Assembly: GCA_043228905.1 (NCBI GenBank)
Contig: JBHGNT010000015.1
Coordinates: forward strand, 3,782,001-3,846,000
DNA length: 64,000 nucleotides
DNA from: Azolla caroliniana
Lineage: Eukaryota; Polypodiophyta
Direction of reading: 5' to 3'
Below are positions 29,828 through 41,264 of this stretch, one piece after another (positions within the stretch are counted from its first letter, which is position 1; every line of letters begins with the position of its first letter). A program made the position numbers and the translations under genes. The notes below the pieces were generated by a model. It searched no databases and had not been told where the DNA came from. It saw only the letters and a list, made by a program, of their open reading frames with translations.

Positions 29828-29898
29828 GCATTGGTGGTCTAGTGGAAGATTAGTAGCTTGCCACGGTATAGACCCGGGTTTGATTCTGGGCAAATGCG
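29828..29898 (+). pseudogene. tRNA-Gly(GCC)-like, decayed, copy 1
   Basis: 71 nt, GCATTGG to AATGCG. Anticodon GCC is kept. Changes in the D arm, T loop (TTTGATT) and T and acceptor stems break the fold. Confidence 0.75.
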
Positions 29899-30130
29899 AT
29901 GTGTATGAATCCTAAACCTGAAACTTACTATATATAGCACTCAAGATTTCACATTTAGTGTAGAATGTCAAGCACATGGAGAGCACTAAAGATTTGATTA
30001 CATAGGCATTGTGTGAATCATGTGTAGAGAATGTTGGTTGCAATGTGGGTACGGAGCAGTTTTATAACGAGCCAATCTAACAATGAACATGTGAGTTTGT
30101 TGATGCATAAAGAATTTCCTTAATAGAACC

Positions 30131-30330
30131 TTATAGGCATTGTGTGAATCATGTGTAGAGAATGTTCCCTGCCAATGCAAAAAGAATTTCCTTAACAGAA
30201 CCTTATAGGCATTGTGTGAATCATGTGTAGAGAATGTTCCCTGCCAATGCAAAAAGAATTTCCTTAACAGAACCTTATAGGCATTGTGTGAATCATGTGT
30301 AGAGAATGTTCCCTGCCAATGCAATGTGTA
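30131..30330. repeat. 72-bp tandem triplication over a deleted tRNA unit
   Basis: The phrase ttataggcattgtgtgaatc starts at 30131, 30203 and 30275, a 72-bp period. Each unit fuses the spacer phrase gagaatgtt directly to ccctgccaatgca, the 3' end of the tRNA-like sequence, so a deletion from spacer into the T arm preceded the triplication. A repetitive minus-strand frame over it (29998-30324) is a by-product. Confidence 0.85.
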
Positions 30331-30660
30331 TGAATACTAAACCTGAAACTTACTATATATAGCACTCAAGATTCCACATCTATCTTAGCATGTCAAGCAC
30401 ATGGAGAACACTAAAGATTTGAATACATGGGCATTGTGTGAATCATGTGTAGAAAATGTTGGTCGTAATGAGGGTAGGAACCAGTTTTATAGAGAAACAA
30501 TGAAAATGTGAGTTTGTTGATGCAAAAAGAATTTCCTTCACACAACTTTAGACAAGTATCGGCTTAAGTTGCTAAACATCATAAACTCTTGATGACGTAA
30601 TTGGTTCTTGTTTCATTATTTGTCTTATAGAAGACGAAAATATTGTAACATATCATACTT

Positions 30661-30731
30661 GCATTGGTGGTCTAGTGGTAGAATAGTACCATGTGACGAT
30701 ACAAACCCAGGTTTGATTCTGAGCTAATGCG
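30661..30731 (+). pseudogene. tRNA-Gly-like, decayed, copy 2
   Basis: 71 nt. The anticodon loop reads ATGTGAC, so the anticodon position would be GUG rather than GCC. T arm and acceptor 3' side are also altered. Confidence 0.75.
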
Positions 30732-31080
30732 ATGCGTATGAATCCTAAACTAGAAACTTACAATATATAGCACTCAAGATTCCACATGTAGCATAGAGTG
30801 TCAAGCACATGTAGAGCACTTAAGATTTCAATACATGGGCATTGTATGAATCAGACGTAGAGAATGTTGGTCGCAACGAGAGTACGAAACAATTTTATAG
30901 TGAGCCAATCTAATGTTCAATGAACATGTGAGTTTGTTGATGCGAAAAGAATTTCCTTAACAAAACCTTAGAAAAGTATCGGCACAAGTTGCTAAACATC
31001 ATAAAGACTTCAAGACGTAATTGGTTCTTGTTTCATTATTTTTCTTATAGAAGATGAAAATATTTTAACATATCATACTT

Positions 31081-31151
31081 GCATTGGTGGCCTAGTGGTA
31101 GATTAGTAGCTTGCTATGATACAAACCCAGGTTCGATTCCCGACCAATGCA
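31081..31151 (+). pseudogene. tRNA-Gly-like, decayed, copy 3
   Basis: 71 nt. Acceptor GCATTGG/CCAATGC intact. The anticodon loop TTGCTAT gives GCU at the anticodon position; anticodon stem is broken. Confidence 0.75.
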
Positions 31152-31474
31152 ATGTGTATGAATCTTGAATGTCAAGATTCCACATTTAGCATAGAATGTC
31201 AAGCACATGAAGAGCACTAAAGATTTGATTACATGGGCTTTGTGTGAATCAGATGTAGAGAATGTTGGCCACAACGAGGGTACGAAGCAATTTTATAGCG
31301 AGCCAATCTAACAATGAACATGTGAGTTTGTTGATGTGAAAAGAATTTCCTAAAGAGAACCTTAGACAAGTATGGCCACAAGTTGCTAAACATCATAAAG
31401 ACTTGATGACGTAATTGGTTCTTGTTTCATCATTTCTCTTATAGAACAAGAAAATATTTTAACATATCATACTT

Positions 31475-31545
31475 GCATTGGTGGTCTACTGCTAGAATAG
31501 TACCATGCCACGGTACAGACCCGAGTTTGATTCCCGTCCAATGCA
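31475..31545 (+). pseudogene. tRNA-Gly(GCC)-like, copy 4
   Basis: 71 nt. Acceptor and anticodon stems are intact and the anticodon is GCC. D loop (CTGCTA) and T arm (CCGAG/CCCGT, TTTGATT) are altered. Confidence 0.75.
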
Positions 31546-31890
31546 ATGCATATGAATCGTAAACCTGAAACTTACTATATATAGCACTCAAGATTCCACA
31601 CGTAGCGTAGAGTGTCAGGCACATGTAGAGCACTAAAGATTTCAATACATGGGCATTGTATGAATCAGATGTAGAGAATGTTTGCCCCAACAAGGGTACG
31701 AAGCAGTTTTATAGTGAGCCAACCTAACAATGAACATGTGAGTTTGTTGATGCGAAAAGAATTTCCTTAATAGAACCTTAGACAAGTATCGACACAAGTT
31801 GCTAAATATCATAAAGACTTGATGATATAATTGGTTCTTGTTTCATTATTCTTCTTATAGAAGATGAAAATATTTTAACATATTATACTT

Positions 31891-31961
31891 GCATTGGTGA
31901 TCTAGTGGTACAATAGTACCTTGCCATGGTACAGACCCGGGTTCAATTCCCGACCAATACA
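31891..31961 (+). pseudogene. tRNA-Gly(GCC)-like, copy 5
   Basis: 71 nt. Anticodon GCC. The T stem 5' side is CCGGG but the T loop is TTCAATT, and the acceptor 3' side CCAATAC has one mismatch. Confidence 0.75.
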
Positions 31962-32434
31962 ATGCGTATGAATCCAAAACTTGAAACTTACTAGATATAA
32001 CACTCAAGATTCTACATTTATTGTGGAATGTCAAGCACATGGAGAGCACTAACTATTTGATTACATGGGCATTGTGTGAATCATGTGTAGAGAATGTTGG
32101 CTACAACATGGGTACCAAGCAATTTTATAGGGAGCCAATCTAACAAAGAACGTGTGAGTTTGTTGATGGGAAAAGAATTTCCTTAAGAGAACCTTAGACA
32201 AGTATCCACACAACTTGCTAAACATCATAAAGACTTGATGACGTAATTGGTTCTATAGGGAGCCAATCTAACAAAGAACATGTGAGCTTGTTGATGCGAA
32301 AAGAATTTCCTTAATAGAACCTTAGACAAGTATCATCACAACTTGCAAAACATCATAAAGACTTTATGACGTAATTGGTTCTAGTTTCATTATTTGTCTT
32401 ATAGAAGACGGAAATATTTTAACATATCATACTT

Positions 32435-32505
32435 CCATTGGTGGTCTACTGGTAGAATGGTACCTTGCCACAGGACAAACTCGGGTTTGATTCTCGACCA
32501 ATGGA
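32435..32505 (+). pseudogene. tRNA-Gly(GCC)-like, decayed, copy 6
   Basis: 71 nt. First base is C instead of G, yet the opposite end became G (CCAATGG), so the end pair is C:G. Anticodon GCC kept; anticodon stem disrupted. Confidence 0.7.
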
Positions 32506-32853
32506 ATACGTATGAATCCTAAACCAGAAAGATACTATATATAGCACTGAAGATTCCACATGTAGCGTAGAGTCTCAAGCACATGTAGAGCACTAAAGAT
32601 CATTTCAATACATGGGCATTGTGTGAATCAGATGTAGAGAATGTTGGCCAGAACGAGGGTTCGAAGCAGTTTTATAGTGAGCCAATCTAACAATGAACAT
32701 GTGAGTTTGTTGATGCGAAAAGAATTTCCTTCAGACAACTTTAGGCAAGTATCACCACAAGTTGTTAAACATCATAAAGACATGATGATGTAACTGGTTC
32801 TTGTTTCATTATTTTTCTTAGAGAAGATGAAAATATTTCAACATGTCATACTT

Positions 32854-32924
32854 GCATTGGTGCTCTAGTGGTAGAATAGTATCCTGTCATGGTACAAACC
32901 CAGGTTCGATTCCCAGGCAATGTA
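32854..32924 (+). pseudogene. tRNA-Gly-like, decayed, copy 7
   Basis: 71 nt. The anticodon loop CTGTCAT gives GUC at the anticodon position. B box GGTTCGATTCC intact; acceptor 3' side altered. Confidence 0.75.
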
Positions 32925-33269
32925 ATCCATATGAATCTGAAACCTGGAACTTACTATTTTTAGCACTCAAGATTCCATATCTAGCGTTGAATGTCAAGCA
33001 CATGGAGAGCACTAAAGCTTTCCATACATGGGCATTGTGTGAATTAGATGTAGAGAATGTTGGTCGCAATGAGGGTATGAAGCAGTTTTATAGCGAGCCA
33101 ATCTAACAATGAACATGTGAGTTTGTTTATGCGTAAAGAAATTCCTTAACAGAACCTTAGACAAGTATCGCCACAAGTTGCTAAATATCATAAAGACTTG
33201 ATGACGTAACTGGTTCTTGTTTCATTATTTGTCTTATCAAAGATGAAAATATTTTAACATATCATACTT

Positions 33270-33340
33270 GCATTGGTGGTCTTGTGGAAGAATAGTACCC
33301 TGCCACGGTATAGACCTGGGTTCGATTCCCTGCCAATGCA
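33270..33340 (+). pseudogene. tRNA-Gly(GCC)-like, copy 8
   Basis: 71 nt. Acceptor stem intact, anticodon GCC, B box GGTTCGATTCC intact. D-arm changes (TTGTGGAAG) and one T-stem mismatch separate it from the consensus. Confidence 0.75.
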
Positions 33341-33448
33341 ATGCGTATGAAACCTAAACTTGAAACTTACTATATATAGCACTCAAGATTTCACGTCTAG
33401 TGTAGAATGTCAAGCACATGGAGAACACTAAAGATTTGGTTACATAGG

Positions 33449-33880
33449 TGTAAAAGTTAGCGTGTGGAAGCTAGACAAAATCGGTTTTGCCAGATAGGAA
33501 CAAAGAATAGAAAACACAGGTTCAATGGAAGCTTGAGAATATTTAGCATACATGAGAGAGAGAGAGAGCAAAATATAAAACTCTTTTCTAAAATAATAAT
33601 CCTCTGTGTACGTAGAATATGCTTAGAGAGCACTTTTATACAAGTCCATAAAGGACTAACAAGTAGTTTAATGCTCATACGAGCGACTGTCACTGAATCC
33701 GAAAAATATGCCTACGTACTAGGCTGGATCCGTAGGCCTCTAACGGCCTATGGCTTCAATCCGATCCGGGTCCTGGTTCCGGATATCATCCGGACACCGA
33801 TCCGGTTCTCCGTTCTGGATACCGATCTTGCTTTGGCTTATTCAACTGATTCGAATGCGGTTGAGCTTGCTTGCTAAACA
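33449..33880 (-). repeat. 3' LTR of Copia-A
   Basis: 432 bp from TGTAAAAGTTAG to TTGCTAAACA, homologous to the Copia-B LTR. It abuts the polypurine tract (plus strand ctccccgttaag). No matching 5' LTR survives. Confidence 0.85.
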
Positions 33881-34159
33881 CTCCCCGTTAAGCTCAACTT
33901 GAGGTCGGATCATGGTGCCAATGTTTGTAGTAGCCGGTCCTTTCCTCTGGCTCCTTCTGACGTCCTCTCGCCTTGCTCGTGCTCCTCATCCAGTCCGATT
34001 TTGCTTCCCACGACCCGTCTAGTTCTGCGCACCTTGACCTCCTTGGTCGGCTTGTCTCCTCAGCATGCCTATTTCAACTCCTTCGTTGTTATGACTTCGG
34101 CGCTTGTCGACCTATGGGTTCCTCCGTGTCGGTGTCGACTTCCGTTGCCTTCTTGTCCA

Positions 34160-36096
34160 CTAAATTAGTTGATCCGGCTCTTCCAAATCCAACTGTTGAA
34201 CCGACTCTTCCGAATCCGCTTCCTCCGATTCGTTCCAACTCTTGTCTGACTTGGTAGTCTTCGACGCGTCTTCCATTTTTAGGTCCTTCATCACATCGGA
34301 CCACGTTTGGGTTTTGGCCTTTTTTCGGTCGGCTCTGTATTTCTTGACTCTACCATCGTTGCCACTTGCTCCGACTTGTTCGGATGATGTGCCGACTGCT
34401 TTGGTTAGCTCGACCTCTGTTTTCCGCTCATCTCCCCCCTTGGTTCTTTCTTCCTCTCCGGCTCCTTGTCTAGTGCCATCCATTCTCCCCCTGAAGTGCG
34501 GCACATCGAGATGTTGTAGACCCAACATTTCGGAAAAGTGTTGCAACTTGTCCGATCTGAGTGTCTTGGTGAAGATGTTGGCAACCTGTCGATCTGTATG
34601 AACATACCAAAGTTCAACTTCACCGCTCTGGACCCACACACGAACAAAGTGATAATGCACCTCTATGTGCTTTGTCCGAGCATGGAATACGAGGTTCTTG
34701 GCAAGCTGTATGTTGCTTATGTTGTCGAAGTAGATAAGGATCGGGGTCAACACCTCGATCCGGAGGTCTCGCAGGAGTCGTTGAAGCCAGATGGCTTCAC
34801 AGGTGGCAATGGTAGCGCCCCGGTACTCAACCTCAGTGCTCGTCAAAGCCATTGTTGGCTGCTTTTTGCTACACCATGCAATAGCCGCGCTACCAAAAGA
34901 AAACATGTAACCGGAGGTGGATCGGCGATCCGATGCATCACCAACCCAATCGCCATCGATATATCCAACTAGCTTCCAAGCTATACCGTGTTGGTATAAC
35001 AATCCCCGGTCCTTCGTGCCGCACTCATATCGCTATAGTCGATGTGCGCATTGAAGGTGCTCCACGGTCGGCTTCTGCATAAACTAGCTAATCACCCCGA
35101 CTGGATAACTAATGTCGGGTTGGGTGATTGTCAAGTATATAAGGCTTCTGACAATTTGTCGGAACCATTTCTCATCGCAGGTAGGGTTAGAGTCGAGACG
35201 TAGCTTCAAGTTCCGGTTTAGGGGTCTAGAGATTGGTCGGCATTCTGTCATGCCGAACTTGTACAGTATATTCAGCACATAGTGTCTTTGTGAGAGTAAT
35301 ATGCCATCAGGGGTCCGGATCACCTCGATCCCAAGAAAATAATGAAGAGCCCCCCGGTCCTTCATTTCAAATGCGTTTGACAACTAGGACTTTACTCTGC
35401 CGATTTCATCGAGTCCGGGTCCGATGATGACTAAATCATCAACATATAGCACGATACAAACCGGACTGTCTGGACCTTTCCGAATGAATAGTGACGAGTT
35501 GGACTTTGAGGCCACAAACCCCATCTTACTCAACCGGTGCGTGATCTTCGCATTCCAAGCTCGGGGGGCTTGCTTTCGATTGTAAATCAACTTCTTGAGT
35601 TGGCACACTACCGACTTGTTCATCTCTGATTGGAAACCAGGGGTTGGATCATATAGACCTGTTCTTCAAGGTCACCTTGGAGAAATGCATTCTTTACGTC
35701 CATTTGGTGAAGATGTCATCCCCTTGCTGCAACAACAGCTAATACCACACTAACCGTCGTCATCTTCGCTACTAGAGCGAAGGTCACATCGTAGGCGATT
35801 CTGTGGGTCTGTGTGTATCCCTTTGTCACTAATCGGACCTTGTACCGGTTCACCGAACCGTCGACATTGTACTTCACCTTATATACCCATTTACAACCGA
35901 TCGGTTTACACTGTCGGGGAGGTTCAACCATGTCCCATGTGTCGTTGGCATCAAGTGCCCACATTTCTTCCTCCATAGCAGCACGCCAATTTGCGTCTTT
36001 TGCTGCTTTTGCGTAACTCTCCAGCTCATGCACTTCCGCCACCTTAGTCATGTACGCATAGTGATGCGCCATGTACTCATTGTATCCGTACCTCAT
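34160..36096 (-). pseudogene. Copia-A RT/RNase H region, frameshifted
   Basis: Reading down the minus strand: start of RT with CKWVYKVKYNVDGSVNRYK (about 35860), RT active region LYVDDLVIIGPG (near 35430), KDRGALHYFLGIEV (near 35360), RNase H with STEVEYRGA, and KHIEVHYHFVR (near 34700). A charged C-terminal tail with KKAKTQTWSDVMKDLK follows to 34160. The frames at 35716-36096, 35384-35623, 35084-35383 and 34160-35002 are separated by stops or shifts, so the copy is dead. Confidence 0.85.
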
Positions 36097-36117
36097 GACA
36101 ATTTTCTTTTGATGGGT

Positions 36118-36554
36118 TGTGAATGTTAATGTGCGGAAGCGTTAGACAGAACCGGCTCAGCTAGATAGCAACAGAAAATGAGATGAAGGTTTAATGGAAA
36201 ATGTTAAAATACAGAGTATATACGGGAGAGAAAAAGAGAGCAGAACATAAAACTATATTCAAAATTAACTCTAAAACTCCGTACATACAACGTGCTCAAC
36301 AACACTATTTATACAAGTCCTAAGAGGACTGACAGAAGTACAATGTACTTCAATGCTCACACGAGCGTCTGACACTAACTACGAGACATTAACTACCTAG
36401 TAGTCTAGGCTGCTACTAGGCTTCCGATTACTACTTGATCCGGCTAACCGACTCCCTAGCTCACCGGCTCACCGATCCGGCTCATCCTTCCAGATGTTGA
36501 TCCGGCTCAGGCTTATTCAGCCGATCCGGATCCGGTTGAGCTTGCCGCTCAACA
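36118..36554 (-). repeat. 3' LTR of Copia-B
   Basis: 437 bp, TGTGAATGTTAATGTG to CCGCTCAACA, same length as 53894-54330 with scattered differences. The right part is rich in GATCCGGCTC-type repeats. It is followed by the minus-strand polypurine tract (plus strand ctccccctcaagc). Confidence 0.92.
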
Positions 36555-36632
36555 CTCCCCCTCAAGCTCAACTTGAGGTCGGATCGTAGTGTCAGTCTCC
36601 ATGGCAGCCGGTCCTTCCACCCGGCTCCTTCT

Positions 36633-37065
36633 TGTCAGGAACAGTACTAAGACAGAGAAGGAATTAGTACTAAAAGAAGTATTAGTACTAAGAGAGGTGA
36701 AGGACTCTCGAGAGAAGGAAAGAGTGAGTGAGAGGGAGGGAGGGAGGGAGGGAGGGAGAGAGAGAGTGATGATAAGAAAAGATATATATTATGTGAAGAG
36801 AATGTACAGTAGTAGCTAGGAGGCTTAAGACTGGCGTTGAACCGATTTGGTTCGAAATAATGCCTTGTGCCTCCTTTTATAGTTTTCTGAGGAATACTCC
36901 TGAAGTTTCTAGAATGTTCCAAAGAAATCTGGAATATACATCAATTTTCTATAATAAAACATAAATGAAAATAATATTTTACGTATTACAATGTATGGTC
37001 TAATGGTCAAGAGTTCGACCCATGTAGCATAAGGTCATGGGTTCGAGTCCTGCCATATCATTACA
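36633..37065 (-). repeat. 3' LTR of the chromovirus
   Basis: 433 bp, TGTCAGGAACAGTACTAAG to CATATCATTACA. It contains a GGGA/GAGA-rich microsatellite (about 36735-36767). Its plus-strand right end carries a tRNA-like block with B box GGTTCGAGTCC. Confidence 0.92.
36991..37062 (+). other. tRNA-like block in chromovirus LTR (left copy)
   Basis: Plus strand: TATGGTCTAATGGTCAAGAG resembles a Pol III A box, GGTTCGAGTCC is a perfect B box, and TATGG pairs with CCATA at the end. Spacing is tRNA-like. It lies at the start of the element's U3, antisense to the element. Confidence 0.6.
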
Positions 37066-37084
37066 CTATCCCCACTTTAAAACG

Positions 37085-40000
37085 ACGAGTGTCACGAGTC
37101 GTTTTGGATTGAGGACCTGGTTTGTCTGGATATTGACGATGGAAGTCTTCAAGAAGAGCACGAGCATTGATCACATTCTCTATCGGTTCCCAAGTACGCT
37201 CGTTGGGACTATATCCTAGCCAATCGACTAGATAGTAGAGCTTGTTGCGAACAATCTTGGAATCAAGGAGGGCGGCAACCTCGTACTCAGGTCCATCTTC
37301 AAGCTCGATCGGGGGTGGAGGCTTTGTAATACGTCCTGGGTGGTGTTCTCCTGATAGGGTACGAGGAGAGAACTATGAAACACCGGATGTTTCCGAAGTT
37401 GCGGAGGTAGATTGAGACGAAAAGCGACATCATTAATCTTTCCTATAATACGGAAAGGACCTAATCACCGATAATCCAACTTCTCGCATGGGCGAGTAGT
37501 CTTGATGTGTCGTCGTAGTAGCCATATCTGATCTCCAATGTTAAAACTGGATGGAAGTCAATGACGATCTGCATAAACCTTGCGTGTTTGTTGAGCTTGT
37601 TGGAGATGAGTAGATAAATCAACTTGTATCTTGCGTAACCACTCTAAACGATCCTCTGTGCAAGGATTTGTGGACAACTCTGGGGTTTCAAATACATACC
37701 ACCGGGGGTGAGAACCCGTATAAGCATAAAATGGCGTAACTTTAGTCGATGCGTGGACAGAGTTATTGTAGGCAAAATCGACGAAGTGGAGAATATCTAC
37801 CCAATCATCCTGATGATAGCTTAGAAAGCACCAAAGATACTGCTCCAGTGTTTGATTTGTTCGTTCTGCTTGGCCATCCGTTTGTGGGTGGTAGCCGGAG
37901 GAGAGGTTACACGTGACCTTGAGCATTTTAAAAAGGTGCTTCCAGAATTTCGATACGAACTAGGGTCCACGGTCGCTGATGATACTATCGGGAAGGCCAT
38001 GATGCCGACATACTTCACGCATGACAATTTCAGTGGTTTCTTCACTGGATAATTCCTTAGTACATGGCAAGAAATGAGCCATCTTCGTATATCGATCTAC
38101 GACTATTAGAATCGCATTGAACCCCTTAGAGACTGGAAGATCTGTGATGAAGTCTAGAGCAATGACTTGCTTGGAATTGGTAATGGTTCTAATAAACCAT
38201 ATGGATGATGCCTTCATTTTCGCTCTGCAGCATGTATCACAAGTTCGAACAAAATCTTCGACAAATTGTCGCATACGGGGCCACCAAAATGATCGTTGTA
38301 CTAAATCTAATGTTTTAGTACTACCAAAATGCCCAATTGTATATGTGTCATGATAGTTTTGGACTACTCGAAGGCGGCAAGAACCATTAGGAACATACAA
38401 GAGTTCATTAAAGAATAGTAATCCATCATGGTATTTGAATTGCCGATAGTCCGTACCTGGTGGTTGCGACTGTGAACAAGATGCTCGAGAGGGATCAATT
38501 TGTGCTAGAATGGCTTGGGCGAAAGCATCGGTCTTCAAGTCCTCATGTATAGTATTGATAACGTGGGAATCCATTGGCATGCCAAAGACCTGTGTTGTTT
38601 GCAGTCGTGTCGGTCCCAAGATTACTTGCTTTTGGTTATCAAAAGCTAGCTCGCTGGGACGCGGTGCTAGGTATGAACGCCATGATAATGCATCTGCCTT
38701 CCCTTGGTGCTTCCCAGGACGATATGTAATTTTGAAGTCGAAATGCGTGAGGAAGTGGGCCCACCGAGCTTGACGTCGATTTAACACACGAGCGTCTTGA
38801 AAGTAGGCAAGGTTTTTGTGGTCACTTAATACGGTGATTTGATGAGAGGATCCCTCTAGAAAATGCCTCCATTGCGTAAAAGAGTCCATTATTGCCAATA
38901 ACTCCTTATCATGAATTTCGTAGTTGATTTCGGTGGCGTCAAACTTGTGTGAGTGAAAAGCCACAAGATGTAGCTTCTCATGATTACCCCGTTGTGACAG
39001 AATGCTCCCCAATGCGAAATCCGATGCGTCTGCTTCGATAATGAATGGTTTTTCCGGATCGACATGAGCTAGAATTGGAGCCGATGTAAATGCCTTTTTA
39101 AGATTCTCGAAAGCCATGTCCGTTTCTTTAGACCAAACGAATGATCGTCCCTTGTTGGTAAGCTGTGTGGGAGGCAGAACAAGCTTTGAGTAATCCTGTA
39201 TGAACTTTCAGTAAAAATTGGCAAAGCCAAAAAAGCATTGCACATCTCGCACCGAACACGGAGTATGCCACTCTACCACAATTTTGACCTTAGCTGGGTC
39301 CATGGAGATGCCTTCCGAGGAAATGACATAGCCTAGAAATTCCACCTGGTTGCACCCAAAACTACATTTTTCCAGCTTTGCATAAAGACCATGTTCTCGA
39401 AGTCGTTTTAGTACTAACAATACATGAGAATCATGCTCTTCTTGGGTCTTCAAATAAACTAGTAGATCATCCAAATAGATGATCAAACAAACATCCAAGA
39501 GATCTCGAAATATATCATTTGCCATGTGTTGGAAGACTGTTGGTGCATTAATGAGGCCGAACGGCATGACTATATACTCGAAGTGCCCATATCTGGTGTG
39601 AAACGCGGTCTTCCATTCATCTCCTGGTCGGATCCGTACTAGGTTATAGGCTCCCCGTAAGTCAATCTTCGTGAAGAACCTGGCACCATTGATCCGTTCT
39701 AAAAGACTTGAGATAAGGGGAAGTGCATACCTATTTCTGATTGTCACCTTATTCAAGCCACAATAATCTACAACGAGACGAAGTGATCCATCCTTTTCCT
39801 TGACGAAGAAAATGGGTGCGCCGGCTAGAGATTTTGAATGCCGAATGAAACCATTTTCCAAATTCTCCTCTATATAGGCTCGCAGGACTTCTAGCTTGGT
39901 TGGTGACAAATTGTAGATCGGTCCCCATGGTGGCTCTTTCCCCGGTTGTAAATCGATGGGGCAATCATACGGTCGATGGTGAGGAAGCGTATTGGCTTGT

Positions 40001-40800
40001 ACTTTATTGAACACATCGGCATAATGATGATACTTCTTTGGAAGTTGAACGGTGGACTCCTCTTTAATGGTGTATGAGGGCTTTACTGATATTGCGAAGA
40101 GAAACATTTCTTCCTTGCGTCCTTCTTCCCGCAACTGATGTAGCGAAATGGTTGCAATCTCATGAGTAGACCCTCGGGCTTTTCGATACCGGATTTCTCT
40201 TGTTCTCCAATCTATGTCTGGGTTATGTAATTCGAACCATGGTAATCCTAAAACAATGGGGTGTTCTGGGATGCTAATTATATTAAATGATACTACACAT
40301 GCTAGATTATCTAGGACAATATTAACGAGCTCTGACTCTTCTATGATATTTCCGGAAGCAATGGGACAACCATCAATAACTACTACAGAGGCTGGACATG
40401 GGAGTTTCCTGAGTGATATTTGATGAGTTTGGGCAAAGTTTCTATCCATGAAGCAAGAATTAGCTCCGGAATCTAGAAGTGCTAAGACATGTACTGGAGG
40501 GGTACTTTTAGTACTAACTGTTACTTGGGCTACAAACACATTGCTAACTTTCTTAGAGGGAATGGAACCACTAATGGGCTGCACAAATCTAGGGCTGTCC
40601 AACCAAACGGCTCCTATTTTGGTTGGACTTAGTCATTTAACTCTTCTTCTAACTGACTAAGGACATCAAATTTGTTCGTTAGATTTAGGCTATTAGTACT
40701 ATTAGGACTATCAGATATCCCTACTGAAATAGACTCGGGTTTAGTACAATCAGAACTAGCAACTATTTGGTTTACCTGCCTTCTTGGCCTATGGGGACAG
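37085..40800 (-). pseudogene. Chromovirus pol: PR, RT, RNase H, INT, chromodomain
   Basis: Minus strand from high to low: gag tail; protease LALLDSGANSCFMD (near 40475); RT with RLVVDYCGLNKVT (near 39760) and IIYLDDLLVYL (near 39465); RNase H with IIEADASDFALG (near 39040); integrase zinc finger ending RTCDTCCRAK and core with VIALDFITDLPVS; NHPQTDGQAER-type end near 37860. The chromodomain follows (37100-37270: [18 protein letters not shown]). Frames at 39208-40602, 37960-39117 and 37558-37926 are separated by small lesions, so the polyprotein is broken. Confidence 0.9.
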
Positions 40801-40863
40801 TGTGAAAGATTGCTTGCGGAAGCGTTAGAAAGAACAATACACAAAGAGAGAGAGAGAGTACGC

Positions 40864-40929
<66 letters not shown>

Positions 40930-41264
40930 GACACACTATTCTTCAAAATTATATGAATACTCTGTGCTCTCTATGTACAACGCGTTCATCAACGCTATTT
41001 ATACAAGTCCACATGGGACTGTTAGAAGTACGGTGTACTTCAATGCTCACACGAGCATCTGACACTAACTACAAGACTATAACTACCTAGTAGTCTAATC
41101 TATACTAGGCTTCCAGTTACGGATTGGATCCGGCATACCGGCTCCCCAACTCACCGGTCCTTATTGCTTACCAGCTCGGTTGCTCACCGGCATACCGATT
41201 CATCTCGCTTACCGGCTCAGGCTTATTCAGCCGATCCGGCTCCAGTTGAGCTTGCCGCTCAACA
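40801..41264 (-). repeat. 3' LTR of Copia-C
   Basis: 464 bp, TGTGAAAGATTGCTTGCGG to CCGCTCAACA. It is longer than its partner (432 bp) mainly because of a longer (GA)n tract at about 40846-40927. Confidence 0.92.
40867..40926. repeat. (GA)n microsatellite in Copia-C LTR
   Basis: About 30 uninterrupted GA units. The same site in the other LTR (46511-46540) holds only about 15. Confidence 0.9.

Larger units (their letters stand above)
29611..33448 (+). repeat. tRNA-Gly-bearing tandem array, left part
   Basis: Tandem units of about 415-420 bp. Each contains, in order, a TATA-like phrase (actatatatagcactcaa), 'gtcaagcacatggagagcact', 'gaatgttgg(c/t)cgcaacgag', 'gagccaatctaacaatgaac', 'catcataaagacttgatgac', a T-rich phrase ending 'attttaaca', then a 71-nt tRNA-Gly-like sequence. 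Eight tRNA-like copies lie here, at spacings of 394-420 bp plus larger steps where a unit lost its tRNA or gained a partial duplication (about 32240-32350). The array is cut at 33448 by the retrotransposon nest and resumes near 55981. Confidence 0.9.
33449..36117 (-). mobile_element. Copia-A, 3' half (outer element, interrupted)
   Basis: Minus-strand copia inserted in the tRNA array. 33449-33880 is its 3' LTR and 33881 onward is internal sequence in reverse order. Copia-B interrupts it at 36118, and the element continues at 54331-55980. Its LTR begins TGTAAAAG where its relatives have TGTGAA(T/A)G, and it is more diverged than the LTRs of B and C, in line with being the oldest insertion. Confidence 0.85.

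Noticed and set aside
29998-30324. A 108-codon minus-strand frame with three repeats of a 24-residue phrase
   Set aside because: It is the translation of a 72-bp tandem repeat (24 codons) in the tRNA array. It has no start context, no homologue I know, and the opposite strand carries the array's own signal.
30131-30330. CRISPR-like regular repeats
   Set aside because: Units are contiguous 72-bp tandem copies with no unique spacers, in plant nuclear DNA.
33899-34601. Plus-strand frames rich in Ser/Pro/Leu
   Set aside because: Antisense to the Copia-A C-terminal tail and RNase H; no own motif.
40629-40946. Frame with a long Leu-Ser repeat
   Set aside because: The Leu-Ser run is a translated (GA)n microsatellite in the Copia-C LTR, fused by chance to the chromovirus gag tail.
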